Counted from the stretch's first letter, positions 1 through 8,709 are shown. The stretch: DNA of 64,000 nt from Actinomadura madurae (GCF_900115095.1 NZ_FOVH01000014.1:62001-126000); one strand, 5' to 3'. The notes: generated by a model not told the origin, from the sequence alone. A program made the numbers and translations.

Positions 1-933
1 TTCCCCGAGAGCGTGCCCGCCATGACCGTCGACCGGCAGTGCGGCTCGTCCCAGCAGGCCCTGCACATCGCGGCGCAGGGCGTGCAGAGCGGCGCCTACG
101 ACATCGCGATCGCGTGCGGCGTCGAGTCCATGTCCCGGGTGCCGATGGGGTCGAGCGTCCTGCCCGGCAGCGACCCGTTCGGGACGCTGCTCGCCGACCG
201 CTACCCCGACGGCCTCGTCGGACAGGGCATCAGCGCCGAGCTGATCGCCGCCCGCTGGGACCTGGCCCGCGAGGAACTCGACGCCTACGCCTACGAGTCG
301 CACCGCCGCGCCGCCGAGGCGTGGAAGAACGGCGAGTTCGACCGGGAGGTCGCCTGGACGGGGCAGCGCGACGAGACCGTCCGCCCCGGGACCTCGCCGG
401 AGATTCTCGCCCGCCTCAAGCCCGCCTACTACGACGAGCGGACCGCCGAGCGCTTCCCCGAGATCGGCTGGCGGATCACCGCGGGCAATGCCTCCCCGAT
501 CAACGACGGCGCCGCCGCCGTCCTGGTCATGGGCGCGGACGTCGCCGAGCGCCTCGGCCTGCGCCCGCGCGCCCGCTTCCACGCGTTCGCCGTGACCGGG
601 GACGACCCGCTGCTGATGCTCACCGCGATCATCCCGGCGACCGAGAAGGTGCTGAAGCGCGGCGGCCTCACCCTCGGCGACATCGACCTGTTCGAGGTGA
701 ACGAGGCGTTCGCTCCGGTCGTCCTGGCCTGGCAGCGCGAGACCGGCGCCGACCTGGCGCGCGTCAACGTGCGCGGCGGCGCGATCGCGATCGGCCACCC
801 GCTCGGCGCGAGCGGCGCCCGCATCATGACCACGCTGCTGCACGCTCTCGAAGACCGCGGCGCCCGGTTCGGCCTCCAGACCATGTGCGAGGCGGGCGGC
901 CTGGCCAACGCCACGATCGTCGAGCGGCTCTGA
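1..933 (+). CDS. Thiolase (acetyl-CoA C-acyltransferase), 5' end missing
   Basis: The frame is open from the first base, so the gene begins upstream; 310 residues are visible against about 390 for the family, so roughly the first 80 are missing. All the thiolase landmarks that remain are present: the nucleophilic cysteine in RQCGSS (residue 14 of the visible part), the GHPLGASG loop with the catalytic histidine (about 266) and the second catalytic cysteine in MCEAGG (about 296). The enzyme would cleave 3-ketoacyl-CoA or condense acetyl-CoA in the cytoplasm; substrate chain length cannot be told. An HxlR-type regulator follows 17 nt later on the same strand. Confidence 0.93.
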   Translation, partial: FPESVPAMTVDRQCGSSQQALHIAAQGVQSGAYDIAIACGVESMSRVPMGSSVLPGSDPFGTLLADRYPDGLVGQGISAELIAARWDLAREELDAYAYESHRRAAEAWKNGEFDREVAWTGQRDETVRPGTSPEILARLKPAYYDERTAERFPEIGWRITAGNASPINDGAAAVLVMGADVAERLGLRPRARFHAFAVTGDDPLLMLTAIIPATEKVLKRGGLTLGDIDLFEVNEAFAPVVLAWQRETGADLARVNVRGGAIAIGHPLGASGARIMTTLLHALEDRGARFGLQTMCEAGGLANATIVERL

Positions 934-950
934 CGACTAGGCTTCCCGGT

Positions 951-1397
951 ATGCCGAAGGACGCCGACCCGCGCGAATGCTCGATCGCCGACACCCTCGA
1001 CCTGGTCGGCGAGCGCTGGAGCCTGCTGGCGATCCGGGAGCTGAGCTACGGCGTGCGGCGCTTCGACCAGATCGTCTACAACACGGGGGCGTCCCGCGAC
1101 ATCCTCACGTCCCGGCTCCGCAAGCTGGAGGCGAACGGCATCATCCGCCGCGAGCGCTACAGCGACCACCCGGCCCGCTACGAGTACCACCTGACGCCCG
1201 CCGGGGTGGAGCTGTGCGACGTCCTGCTGGTCCTGATGGCCTGGGGCGACCGGCACCTGCATCCGGACGACCCGCCCGTCCAGTGGCAGCACTCCTGCGG
1301 CGAGCCGGTCAACCCCCTGGTCATCTGCCGCTACTGCGGCAACGAGGCCCGCCAGGGCGCCCACTCCCCAACCGGCCGAGGCGCCCGCACCGCCTAA
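951..1397 (+). CDS. HxlR-family winged-helix transcriptional regulator
   Basis: A 148-residue protein with the HxlR signature: LVGERWSLLAIRELSYG near residues 18-34, then a winged helix with ILTSRLRKLEANGIIRR and a beta wing ending in YEYHLTPAG. This family represses or activates neighbouring redox and catabolic genes. The C-terminus adds a cysteine cluster (HSCGEP ... ICRYCG, about residues 115-132) that looks able to bind a metal or sense thiol stress; this reading is inference. It starts at the only well-placed ATG, 17 nt after the thiolase stop, so co-transcription with the thiolase is likely. Confidence 0.88.
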   Translation: MPKDADPRECSIADTLDLVGERWSLLAIRELSYGVRRFDQIVYNTGASRDILTSRLRKLEANGIIRRERYSDHPARYEYHLTPAGVELCDVLLVLMAWGDRHLHPDDPPVQWQHSCGEPVNPLVICRYCGNEARQGAHSPTGRGARTA

Positions 1398-1416
1398 CCC
1401 CACACCAGACCGCCGC

Positions 1417-1544
1417 GCCCAACAGGCCCCGTGCCCAACAGGCCCCGTGCCCAACAGGCCCCGCGCACGTCCGGCAGGCCCCGCGCATGTCCGGCAGGCC
1501 CCGCGCATGTCCGGCAGGCCCCGCGCATGTCCGGCAGGCCCCGC
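1417..1544. repeat. Compound tandem repeat at a convergent gene junction
   Basis: Three 16-bp units (gcccaacaggccccgt, last base c in the third) at 1417-1464 pass directly into four 20-bp units (gcatgtccggcaggccccgc, first unit with one change) at 1465-1544. The two units share the core caggccccg, so the longer unit probably arose from the shorter. The array sits in the 341-nt gap between the HxlR gene and the opposing CGNR gene. The remainder of the gap (1545-1738) shows no gene or clear signal. Confidence 0.95.
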
Positions 1545-1738
1545 GCACCCTCCGGTGCGCGCCCGGCGGCGGGATCGCCCTGGACGTCCGCCGCCACGAT
1601 GGCCCCTAGAACTGGGATCGGCGTTCCGCTCCGAGTGAGGTGGGCGCCAACGCTCTCGCGGTCGGTGAAGTGGGCTGGCGCGTTTGCGGGCGTCGTCCCG
1701 CGGGCGAGCGTGGGGTCGACGTCCCGCTTCAGGTGGGC

Positions 1739-2323
1739 TCAGGTGCTGGCGTGTCGGCGGTAGTGCCGGGCGACCCTGGCTCGGTTGCCGCAGCCCGCCG
1801 AGCACCAGCCGCGCCGCGGGTGCGAACGGTGGAAGTAGAGCACGCAGCCGGGCCCGTAGCAGGCGCCGAGCCTGACCTCTGGGCGCTCGGAGAACAGGTC
1901 GGCGGCTTCGAGCGCGATCACGGCGAGTTCGCGATCGAAGCCGTCGGAGCCGAACCGCCAGTCCCGGTGGAACCCGTGCCCGTCCCCCTGCCTTAGTTCG
2001 GGGACGCACGTCGCGGTGAAGCCGTTCAGGGTCGCCAGCGCGTCCTCGATCGTCAGGTCGCCGACCAGGGCGGCCGGCCGTTCGTCGCCCACCGCGGTCG
2101 CGGCGATCCGGCGCAGCGCGTCGCGCAGTTCCCGGGCCCGGAGCAGGTCGCCGTCGCCGAGCGGGCCGGGCGTCTCGATCCCGCATTGCCGCGCCCACTG
2201 GTCCAGCCGCCCGGTCGTCGTCAGGGCGTCGTGCCCCCGGCCCTTGTCGGCCCAGATCGTGTTCATCAGGCGCACCGGTCTCGGTTCGGACGGGTAGAGG
2301 TCGGGCACCTCGTCGGCCGTCAC
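1739..2323 (-). CDS. CGNR zinc-finger (ABATE-domain) protein, putative regulator
   Basis: A 194-residue protein with the two-part structure of this actinobacterial family. The N-terminal ABATE-like domain begins with LMNTIWADKG (residues 19-28). The C-terminal treble-clef finger has C155, C160, C174 and C178, the last pair in WCSAGCGNR, followed by the basic stretch ARVARHYRR. Such proteins are thought to bind DNA and act as transcription factors. It is divergent from the VOC/oxidase/ferredoxin operon and separated from it by a 176-nt gap with a large inverted repeat, so control of that operon is the simplest guess. Confidence 0.88.
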   Translation of the reverse strand: MTADEVPDLYPSEPRPVRLMNTIWADKGRGHDALTTTGRLDQWARQCGIETPGPLGDGDLLRARELRDALRRIAATAVGDERPAALVGDLTIEDALATLNGFTATCVPELRQGDGHGFHRDWRFGSDGFDRELAVIALEAADLFSERPEVRLGACYGPGCVLYFHRSHPRRGWCSAGCGNRARVARHYRRHAST

Positions 2324-2385
2324 GTCTCCTCCTCGGTCGCGTCTCGGCGTGGTCCGGCCTGTCGCTGACCCTTCTAATGTATCAG

Positions 2386-2435
2386 CGCTTGCTTCCCATT
2401 AGATTCACCTCTACGGTTGAGCCTAATGGCAAGCG
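2386..2435. promoter_or_regulatory. Inverted repeat, candidate operator between divergent genes
   Basis: Left arm 2386-2402 (cgcttgcttcccattag) and right arm 2423-2435 (ctaatggcaagcg) pair as CGCTTG/CAAGCG plus CCATTAG/CTAATGG, with four extra bases in the left arm. A second imperfect pair overlaps it (ctacggtt at 2411-2418 with aaccgttag at about 2443-2451). The stretch is AT-richer than its surroundings and lies between the CGNR regulator and the VOC gene, as expected for a shared promoter/operator. Confidence 0.55.
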
Positions 2436-2499
2436 TGCTCCTAACCGTTAGCCGTCCGCTCGAGGGGTGGCGGGGACACGTGCCGACCTGGAGGTCACT

Positions 2500-2949
2500 A
2501 TGAGTAACCCGGCACTCAAGACGGGCCACGTCGCGCTGAACGTGGCGGACTTGAACCGGTCGATCGAGTTCTACGCGGCGCTGTTCGACTTCGAAGTCCT
2601 GGCCCGCTCGGACGCCGACCGGAAGTACGCCTTCCTGGGCGAGGACGGCGTCGTGCGCCTCACCCTGTGGCAGCAGAGCGAGGGTGCCTTCCCCACCGGC
2701 CTGCCCGGTCTGCACCATTTGTCGTTCGAGGTTCCGACGATCGATGCCGTGCGCCGTGCCGAGGAGACGCTCAAGACGCTCGGGGTCGAGTTCGCCTATG
2801 ACGGCATCGTCGCCCATGCCGAGGGGGCGGCCTCCGGCGGCATCTTCTTCACCGACCCCGACGGCATCCGGCTTGAGATCTACGCCGCCACCGGCGTCAA
2901 CGGCACTACCGCCCCCGTCCTAGGGGCGCCCACCTGCGGCTTCTTCTAA
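2500..2949 (+). CDS. VOC-family (glyoxalase/dioxygenase fold) protein
   Basis: A 149-residue single VOC domain. The first beta strand has the metal-ligand style GHVALNVADLNRSIEFY, the middle strand LHHLSFEV, and the last motif FFTDPDGIRLEIY carries the usual terminal glutamate, so a divalent-metal site of H/H/E type is plausible. Substrate unknown. The ATG at 2500 is preceded by GGAGG at 2490-2494; an upstream in-frame ATG at 2467 lacks a ribosome site and would add a non-conserved leader. First gene of an apparent three-gene operon with the FMN-binding protein and the ferredoxin. Confidence 0.88.
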   Translation: MSNPALKTGHVALNVADLNRSIEFYAALFDFEVLARSDADRKYAFLGEDGVVRLTLWQQSEGAFPTGLPGLHHLSFEVPTIDAVRRAEETLKTLGVEFAYDGIVAHAEGAASGGIFFTDPDGIRLEIYAATGVNGTTAPVLGAPTCGFF

Positions 2950-2995
2950 ACCCGGGGATGGCCCTTCCCCAGAACGTGAAAGGAGGATCGACCGG

Positions 2996-3886
2996 ATGTT
3001 TCATCCAGGCGAGGTGGACGTCCAGCGGCGGGCAGGCTTCCGTGCCGACGCGCACGGCAGTGCCCGTGTCGCGAACACGATCCCCGAGGTGGCCGGACGG
3101 TTCCTGGCAGGCCAGAGGATGATCGTCGTATCGGCCGAACATCAGGGCTCGCTCTGGACCACGCTGCTCGTCGGCCAACCCGGCTTCATCAGCGTCCCGG
3201 ACGAGTCGACGCTGCACATCGATGCGGCCCTTCCGGCGGTCGACCCGCTCGTCGAGGCGTTCACCGCCCCCGTCGAGGTCGGCATGATCGCCATCGAGCC
3301 CGAGAAGCGCCGGCGCATGCGCGTCAACGGACGGGCCCGCCCCGCGGACCGTGGAGGGCTGCTCGTCCATACCGACCAGGTCTACTCGAACTGCCCGAAG
3401 TACATCCAAACCCGCAGCGTCGAGGCGGTGCGGCGGTCCGGGCCCACGGCGCGGACGGAGGGCTCGGATCTGAACGCGACCCAGCTCGCGTGGATCCGCG
3501 CGGCCGACACGTTCTTCGTCGGCACCGGCGCGCCCGGCCTCGGTGTGGACGCCTCCCACCGCGGCGGCGCCCCCGGCTTCCTCGACGCCGCCCCCGACCG
3601 CGTCAGTTGGCCTGACTACACCGGCAACTCGATGTACATGACCCTGGGGAACCTCGCTTTGAACCCTCGGGCCTCCCTGCTCTTCATCGACTGGACGGCC
3701 GGGCACACCCTCCATCTCACCGGCACGGCCACGGTCGACTGGGACGAGGACAGGGCCGCACATCGCCCCGGAGCCCAGCGATTCGTCGACTTCCACATTG
3801 ACCACGTGATCCAGCTCGACCATCGCGTCGGACTCCGGTGGCGGCTGGATGGGCTCTCCCGATTCAACCCACCACCGAGAGGATGA
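2996..3886 (+). CDS. Pyridoxamine-5'-phosphate-oxidase-like FMN-binding protein
   Basis: A 296-residue protein with a split-barrel flavin-binding fold: the region from about residue 205 (NSMYMTLGNLALNPRASLLFIDW) followed by LHLTGTATVDW is typical of PNPOx-like proteins in which a small flavoprotein is combined with electron-transfer modules. The N-terminal half (QGSLWTTLLVG ... IEPEKRRRMRVNGR) fits the same extended subfamily. It starts 9 nt after a strong AAAGGAGGA and its stop overlaps the start region of the ferredoxin gene, suggesting that the ferredoxin is its redox partner. Substrate unknown; it could be a flavin-dependent reductase or oxidase. Confidence 0.8.
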   Translation: MFHPGEVDVQRRAGFRADAHGSARVANTIPEVAGRFLAGQRMIVVSAEHQGSLWTTLLVGQPGFISVPDESTLHIDAALPAVDPLVEAFTAPVEVGMIAIEPEKRRRMRVNGRARPADRGGLLVHTDQVYSNCPKYIQTRSVEAVRRSGPTARTEGSDLNATQLAWIRAADTFFVGTGAPGLGVDASHRGGAPGFLDAAPDRVSWPDYTGNSMYMTLGNLALNPRASLLFIDWTAGHTLHLTGTATVDWDEDRAAHRPGAQRFVDFHIDHVIQLDHRVGLRWRLDGLSRFNPPPRG

Positions 3887-3888
3887 CG

Positions 3889-4086
3889 ATGCAGATCAGC
3901 GTCGACCGGGACGTCTGCGAGACCCACGCCCAGTGCGTGTTCACGGCCCCCGAGGTCTTCGAACTGGACGAGGACGACGAACTCGTCTACGACCCCGCAC
4001 CCGACGCCCAGCACGACGACGCCGTGCACCGCGCGGCAGTCGCCTGCCCCGTCCAAGCGATCAGCCCGCGAACCGACCGAACATAG
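3889..4086 (+). CDS. Single-cluster 3Fe-4S type ferredoxin
   Basis: A 65-residue acidic ferredoxin. Ligands visible are C10, C16 and C53, with a histidine (H13) where a 4Fe-4S ferredoxin would have its second cysteine, giving the C-x2-H-x2-C ... C-P pattern of actinobacterial P450-partner ferredoxins. No P450 lies in the window; the overlapping upstream flavoprotein gene is the likely partner. Start choice: an ATG at 3883 overlaps the previous stop, but GAGAGG at 3877-3882 is properly spaced only for the ATG at 3889. Confidence 0.92.
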   Translation: MQISVDRDVCETHAQCVFTAPEVFELDEDDELVYDPAPDAQHDDAVHRAAVACPVQAISPRTDRT

Positions 4087-4439
4087 AGGGCGGTGCGGGC
4101 ATGGCCGGTCCTGGCACCGCAACCGAGCTTCCCATGTGGGGCTGGCCGTCCCGGCGAAGGCGTTGTGCCCGGCGTGGACGGCCTCGCCGCGCGCCGGGCA
4201 TCGCAGCCGCCGTGGACGTCGCCTGGTAGCCCTTTCCGCTTCTCGACGGCTGGCACGTCTGTGTCGAGTACGGCACCAATGTCGCCGAGCGGGGCGTCCG
4301 CTCCCACGTTCTGGACGGATCTGTACGACAGGCGGCTGCAGTCGGTCGGCTTCACGCAGTGGAAGCGGGCCTCGTGGAAGGAGACGTTGCGTCCGAGACG
4401 GGCGCCGCGGAGCCGCGCAGCGCGTGGGCGCGTCCCACA

Positions 4440-4620
4440 CCGCGACGGTCTCCGCCAGCGCGCGGATCGCCCGCACCCCGTCGCCCCCGCCAGGTCGCAG
4501 CAGCGTGCGGAGGATGTTGAGGGTCGTGGCGTTGCCCGCGCGGTTCGGGCCGAGTAAACCGAAGATGTCTCCCGGCCGCACGGAGAGCTCGATCCCCGCA
4601 CGATCTACTGCTGCGCCCAT
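4440..4620 (-). pseudogene. Remnant of an ABC-transporter ATPase N-terminus
   Basis: The minus-strand frame from 4620 reads as the start of a DrrA-type multidrug ATPase (ELSVRPGDIFGLLGP ... TTLNILRTLLRPGGG), but the Walker A lysine is lost: the P-loop reads GPNRAGNATT instead of GPNGAGKTT. Resemblance ends after about 50 residues, with no signature motif or Walker B in any frame. It is a degraded fragment, part of a gene-poor stretch from 4087 to 5174. Confidence 0.7.
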
Positions 4621-4653
4621 TGCGCCCGCGCCGAGGAGCCCGAGCGTCGCGGT

Positions 4654-5088
4654 TCACGAGGTGTTGCCGAAGAGCCGCGGGTCGTTGGACGACAGGCCGC
4701 CGAGGAAGCGCACGCCGTCGAAGGATCTGTCGCCCTCGCCACAGCAGCCGCGCATGCCCGCGTCCGACGTCAGGACGGCGCCGCCGAAGCGCTTCCGGCC
4801 GAAGCGGGACGCCCGTCCGGGTGCGTATCTCGACCGCGCGATCGACCGGGACCAGGCCGGACGGTTCCTCGGGGGCGCGCCGCGCGACGGTCGGCTGGTC
4901 GGGGCGATCGACGGCGGAGGCGTCCGCGCTCTCGTCTGGTACGGCTGACGCCGGGGGAACGCAGGCGGCGTCGGTGTCCAGGAGGGTGGGCCTGTCGTGG
5001 CGGCTGGGGCGGCCTCGTCCCGTATGGGTTCGGCGCGGCGAGCGGCCCACCATTGGACGAGGTCGTCGCGGGGTACGCGCCAGCGGTG
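4654..5088 (-). pseudogene. Open but startless frame with excisionase-like segment
   Basis: This frame is open for 144 codons after an in-frame TAG at 5089-5091 but offers no plausible start. Its first residues (HRWRVPRDDLVQWWAARR) resemble the second half of an excisionase/MerR-like helix-turn-helix; the remainder is low-complexity proline/arginine sequence ending in LSSNDPRLFGNTS. I read it as debris of a lost DNA-binding gene. The rest of 4087-5174 contains no gene I can support; its long frames on both strands lack recognisable domains. Confidence 0.3.
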
Positions 5089-5174
5089 CTAGGAGCGTGG
5101 CGGTGGCGTCCTACCTGCTGACGCCCGGCGGTCGAGCGGGGCTTCGGGCCCGCTCAGCGATCCGCGTCCTCGGC

Positions 5175-5807
5175 TCAGCGTTCGGTGGCTAGGCGGGTGC
5201 CGAGGCCGATGAAGAGGGTTCCGACGGTGATGTTGAGTCGGCGTCGGGCGGCATGTCGGTTGCGGAGCCAGTCGCCGATGCGTCCGGCGAGGACGCCGAC
5301 CGTGCCGTCTACCAGGAACTCCAGCACGATCAGGATGGCGCCGAGGATCGCGAACTGCGCCCACACGTGCCCGAGCGCCGGATCGATGAACTGGGGCAGG
5401 AACGCGATCGTGAAGGTGACCATCTTCGGGTTCAGCAGATTGGTCACCAGCCCGTTGAGATAGGCCCGGCGTCCGGAGACCCCGGCCGGTGCCGTGTCCA
5501 CGTCGTTGCGGTGCCGCAGGGTCTGGACGCCCAGGTAGATCAGATAGGCGGCACCGACGATCCGGACCACCGTGAACGCGACCGGCACCGCCGCGAAGAG
5601 TGCGGCCAGCCCCGCCGCGGCCACCGCGACGTGCACCGCCTCGCTCGTCGCGACCCCCGCCGTGGCGAGAAGTCCCGCCCGAGCGCCGCCCCGCATCCCG
5701 CACCCGAGGATGAACAGCATGTCGGGCCCGGGGATCACCATGGCGACGACCGAGGTCACGAAGAAGATCGCGAGAAGATGCGCATCGACCGGCATGCCGC
5801 CGATCAT
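5175..5807 (-). CDS. LysE/RhtB-family amino-acid exporter
   Basis: About 210 residues with five or six hydrophobic segments. The family hallmarks are visible: IPGPDMLFILGCGMRGG near the N-terminus (GPD followed by a glycine-rich loop), AAYLIYLGVQTLR in the middle and NLLNPKMVTFTIAFLPQF, the conserved NPK motif before the fourth helix. It would export amino acids or homoserine lactone-like metabolites across the membrane. Start at the ATG at 5807, behind a weak AGGTGGGG; an internal ATG at 5795 is the alternative. Longer upstream frames add a non-conserved basic leader and were not used. Confidence 0.9.
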   Translation of the reverse strand: MIGGMPVDAHLLAIFFVTSVVAMVIPGPDMLFILGCGMRGGARAGLLATAGVATSEAVHVAVAAAGLAALFAAVPVAFTVVRIVGAAYLIYLGVQTLRHRNDVDTAPAGVSGRRAYLNGLVTNLLNPKMVTFTIAFLPQFIDPALGHVWAQFAILGAILIVLEFLVDGTVGVLAGRIGDWLRNRHAARRRLNITVGTLFIGLGTRLATER

Positions 5808-6181
5808 CACATGCCCCACCTGCGAGTGAAACCGGATAAGGCGGAAGAAGCGCGCGGCGCTCGCGCTTGGCTGTGCGTCCCTGCCAGGGCCGTCTGGTCC
5901 GGCTGGTCGGCCGGTGAAGCACTGGCGTCGATCTCGTTGACATGCCGCTGTTCCGCTGGCTCGGGGAAGGATTCCATCGGTGCCTCGCGTGCTTGTTCGA
6001 CGTCGGGCCGTTGGTGACGGGTCAACTTGCCAGCGGGTTGAGGGGGCCGCCCCTTCCACGATTGGGGAGAGAGCACGCGTTGTCGGTGCCGTTTTCTTGT
6101 GGCCGCTTGCGGTCGGGTGATAGCGCTACGTCTTTGCGGAATCACCCATAGTGATCTTCTTGTCCTGAAGATGATGCCGGT
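5808..6181. other. Intergenic region without a supported gene
   Basis: A 374-nt divergent gap. Just before the gene at 6182 are two small inverted repeats, atcac/gtgat at 6141-6155 and atcttc/gaagat at 6154-6172, which may be a regulator site. No Shine-Dalgarno sequence is clear for the 6182 gene. Nothing else stands out. Confidence 0.5.
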
Positions 6182-7585
6182 ATGACGCGGCGCGTGATGG
6201 CATCGGGCGGTGGCCTGGTGACGGTCGGGGGGCTCGCAGGGACCGCACTCTACTTCGCGGTGGCCGGACCGGAGGACGTTGGAAGGCCGGTCACCGTGGT
6301 CGGCCTGGCCGTCGCGGTGGTCGGGCTCGGGGTCGCCGCGTACGGGACGGTCGCCGACCGGCGCGCACGACGACGGGTGATCGATGATGACGTTCCTCCA
6401 GGGGACGGCTCACCACCATCGGTGAGACACGTGACGGTGAGGGACAGCCACGGAGTCATCGTCGGGGACGAGGCGTACCAGGAGAACAACTATCGGATCG
6501 ACGTCCCGGCGGCCCTGTCGGCGTTGCTGGTGACGCTGGTCGCCTCGGCGCTGGCCGTGGGCGCTGGGTGGCTCTATCTCGGCTGGTTCTCGCCGAGTTT
6601 CGCGCCGAACTACCGGACTCAGTTCCTGGTCGACGCGGCCGAGAGCACCGACCCGGCGGAGCTCACCGCGGTGACGTCCTCGCTGGGCAAGGCGCTGGAG
6701 AACTCCGGTGACGGCGACGCCTTGTCGCTCCGCCGGTTCGGTGGTGAGTGCGGCGAATCGGGGAACACGGCCAGGCTGGCCGATTTCGGGACGGGCAACC
6801 GTCAGGCGATCACGGCTTCCGCGGCCCGGATGCGGCCCGGGGGCGAGCCGACACTGGTGCGCGGGATCGTGGAGGCGGTGGAGGACTTCTCCAGACCGCT
6901 CGACGCCAAGGCCCGTCAGGTCAACCGGATCATCGTGGTCACCCGGCACGGCGTGGACGCCTGCGAGGACGACCCCGCCTATGTCGAGAAGGAGATCAGG
7001 GAGCGGATCGGCTCGGCCGGCCTGTCGCTGGAGTTCCGGCTGGTCGGTTACCAGGTGCCGGGCGCCCAGCGGGCGAGGCTCGACCGCATCGCCGCGGCGG
7101 CCAAGGCGCCGCCGCCGGTCCATGCGAAGAACGCTTCCGACCTTGAGCGGACCTTGGACTGGTACTCCAACACCGAACCGGTCCTCAAGGGCGCCCAGGC
7201 GATCGTGGACTCCCTCAACGCCACGGTGACACAGGTGAACACGGCCGTTCAGGCGATCGTCGACGGGCGCTTGGACGTCGCCGACGGCATGCTCGGCCGG
7301 GCCAGGCGAGCGGCCGGAGGTTCCGACCCGCGGTTCGACGACCTGAAGGGCCGGGCCAAGGGCGCCGATGCCCGCGGTGTGCGCGATCGGGCCGTCTCGC
7401 TGCGAGAGAAGCGAAGACGGGTGGTCGCGGCGGCCGACGACTTGCTCAAGACCGCACGCTCCGGGGCTCCGCTCGACGCGCGGCTGGCGCGCTTCCAGCA
7501 CATCGCGGCTGACTACAACAACGAGGTGAACGGCATGAATCGGGCCCTTGCCGCCCTTCGCGCGAAGCTGATGAAGACCTCGTGA
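6182..7585 (+). CDS. Membrane protein with RHIM-like motif and VWA-like domain
   Basis: A 467-residue protein. Two transmembrane segments (about 11-28 and 36-55), a cytoplasmic or linker stretch with the motif VTVRDSHGVIVGDEAYQENN (85-104), a third transmembrane segment (110-135), then a VWA-like domain (144-300): strand YRTQFLVDAAES, a GEPTLVRGI element and strand-loop IIVVTRHGVDAC, the usual positions for the MIDAS aspartate, threonine and aspartate although the first site is D-x3-S rather than DxSxS. The C-terminus (about 310-467) is helical and charged. The RHIM-like motif matches the C-terminus of the small protein at 8735. The stop overlaps the GTG start of the paralogue at 7582. Function unknown; a signalling or defence role is inference. 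Confidence 0.75.
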   Translation: MTRRVMASGGGLVTVGGLAGTALYFAVAGPEDVGRPVTVVGLAVAVVGLGVAAYGTVADRRARRRVIDDDVPPGDGSPPSVRHVTVRDSHGVIVGDEAYQENNYRIDVPAALSALLVTLVASALAVGAGWLYLGWFSPSFAPNYRTQFLVDAAESTDPAELTAVTSSLGKALENSGDGDALSLRRFGGECGESGNTARLADFGTGNRQAITASAARMRPGGEPTLVRGIVEAVEDFSRPLDAKARQVNRIIVVTRHGVDACEDDPAYVEKEIRERIGSAGLSLEFRLVGYQVPGAQRARLDRIAAAAKAPPPVHAKNASDLERTLDWYSNTEPVLKGAQAIVDSLNATVTQVNTAVQAIVDGRLDVADGMLGRARRAAGGSDPRFDDLKGRAKGADARGVRDRAVSLREKRRRVVAAADDLLKTARSGAPLDARLARFQHIAADYNNEVNGMNRALAALRAKLMKTS

Positions 7586-8709
7586 ACGGGCTCGGAGGCG
7601 CAACGCGCCGACGCCGGTCGCGGGTGCTGCTGGTCGTGCTGACGGCCGCGGTGCTGCTGATCGGTGTCCTGGCCTTCCTGGTGGTGCGGGCCGTTCCGGA
7701 CTACCGGACCGCGTTCCTCATCGACGCCTCGCTTCCCAAGGACGGCGCGAACTTCACCGCGGTCACCAGGGCCGTCGGTTCCGCCGCGGACAATTCCGCC
7801 GATGACGACTCGTTGTCCCTGCGCAGATTCGGCGGTACCTGCGGCGACAAGAGGAACACTGCCTCCGTCGTGGACGCCGGTACAGGACGGGGACGGAAAA
7901 TCAGCTCCTCGGTGAGCACGCTGAAACCGTCCGGCAGAGCCACGCTGGGAAGCGGCATCCTCGCCGCGATCGACGACTTCTCCGGCCACTATCCGTTCCG
8001 GGGCCGCAAATTGAACCGGATCATCGTGGTGGCCTCGCGCGGCACCGATGCCTGCGCGCAGGATCAGGCGGCACTCCGGCAGGCGGTCCGCAAGAAGGCG
8101 GAGGAGAGCGGGGTGAAGCTGGACTTCCGCTTCATCGGCTACAAGGTGCCGAAGGACGAACGGCGGTCGCTCACCCGGCTCGGCGCCACGATCAAGGCGC
8201 CCAAGCCACGGTTCGTCACCACACCGGCCGGGCTTACCACGACCCTCAAAGAGCTCACCGTCCCGCCGTCTCCGGATGCCAAGCGCGTAGAGGCGCCGAC
8301 GGAGACCGCTAAGCCCTCCACGCCGCCGGCGCCTCTGGCCGATGGCATGCACCGCGTGTACATCCGGCGCATCGACGCGGAAAGGCGCACGCTCACGGTC
8401 GACGAGTTCGAGCGTCTGACGGGAGCCGCTGCGCACGAAGCCGCGCGAGAAGACGGCCGGGAATTCGCCCCGAACGACATCTATTTGCGAAACACCAGCA
8501 CGAAGACCGTCGATGTCCAGGTCGCGTCCAAGGCGTTGATCAATATCAACCAGCTGGCCAGGGACCCCCAGGTCGGGCCGGCCGAAGGGCTGAATGTCAC
8601 GTTGGCGAAGCTGGCCGCCCTGCATTCGTCCACGTCGGAGAACATCGAGTTCGAACTCACCATGGCGGACGGCCGGGTCGCCAAGCTGCATGAGATCTGG
8701 CATCCCTGA
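7582..8709 (+). CDS. Membrane-anchored VWA-like protein, paralogue of upstream gene
   Basis: A 375-residue protein with one N-terminal transmembrane segment (about 14-34) and a VWA-like domain (about 39-205) alignable by eye with the upstream protein: YRTAFLIDASLPKD, SLSLRRFGGTCG, RKLNRIIVVASRGTDAC and LDFRFIGYKVPKDERRSL recur with few changes. A proline-rich linker (about 230-250) leads to a different C-terminal domain (about 255-375) that I do not recognise. It lacks the RHIM-like motif. GTG start, translationally coupled to the upstream gene through GTGA. Together with the next gene it forms a three-gene cassette. Confidence 0.75.
   Translation: MNGLGGATRRRRSRVLLVVLTAAVLLIGVLAFLVVRAVPDYRTAFLIDASLPKDGANFTAVTRAVGSAADNSADDDSLSLRRFGGTCGDKRNTASVVDAGTGRGRKISSSVSTLKPSGRATLGSGILAAIDDFSGHYPFRGRKLNRIIVVASRGTDACAQDQAALRQAVRKKAEESGVKLDFRFIGYKVPKDERRSLTRLGATIKAPKPRFVTTPAGLTTTLKELTVPPSPDAKRVEAPTETAKPSTPPAPLADGMHRVYIRRIDAERRTLTVDEFERLTGAAAHEAAREDGREFAPNDIYLRNTSTKTVDVQVASKALININQLARDPQVGPAEGLNVTLAKLAALHSSTSENIEFELTMADGRVAKLHEIWHP

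Noticed and set aside
1417..1544. Possible CRISPR array
   Set aside because: Units of 16-20 bp are contiguous with no unique spacers and no cas gene is nearby. The same holds for the arrays at 16366 and 18801.
429..2198. Minus-strand frame of 589 codons across the thiolase, HxlR and CGNR genes
   Set aside because: Low-complexity product containing a translated tandem repeat, overlapping well-supported genes on both strands; no start signal.
5816..6059. N-terminal extension of the LysE exporter to 294 residues
   Set aside because: The extra residues are basic and low-complexity and the family starts close to the first membrane helix, so the start at 5807 is preferred.
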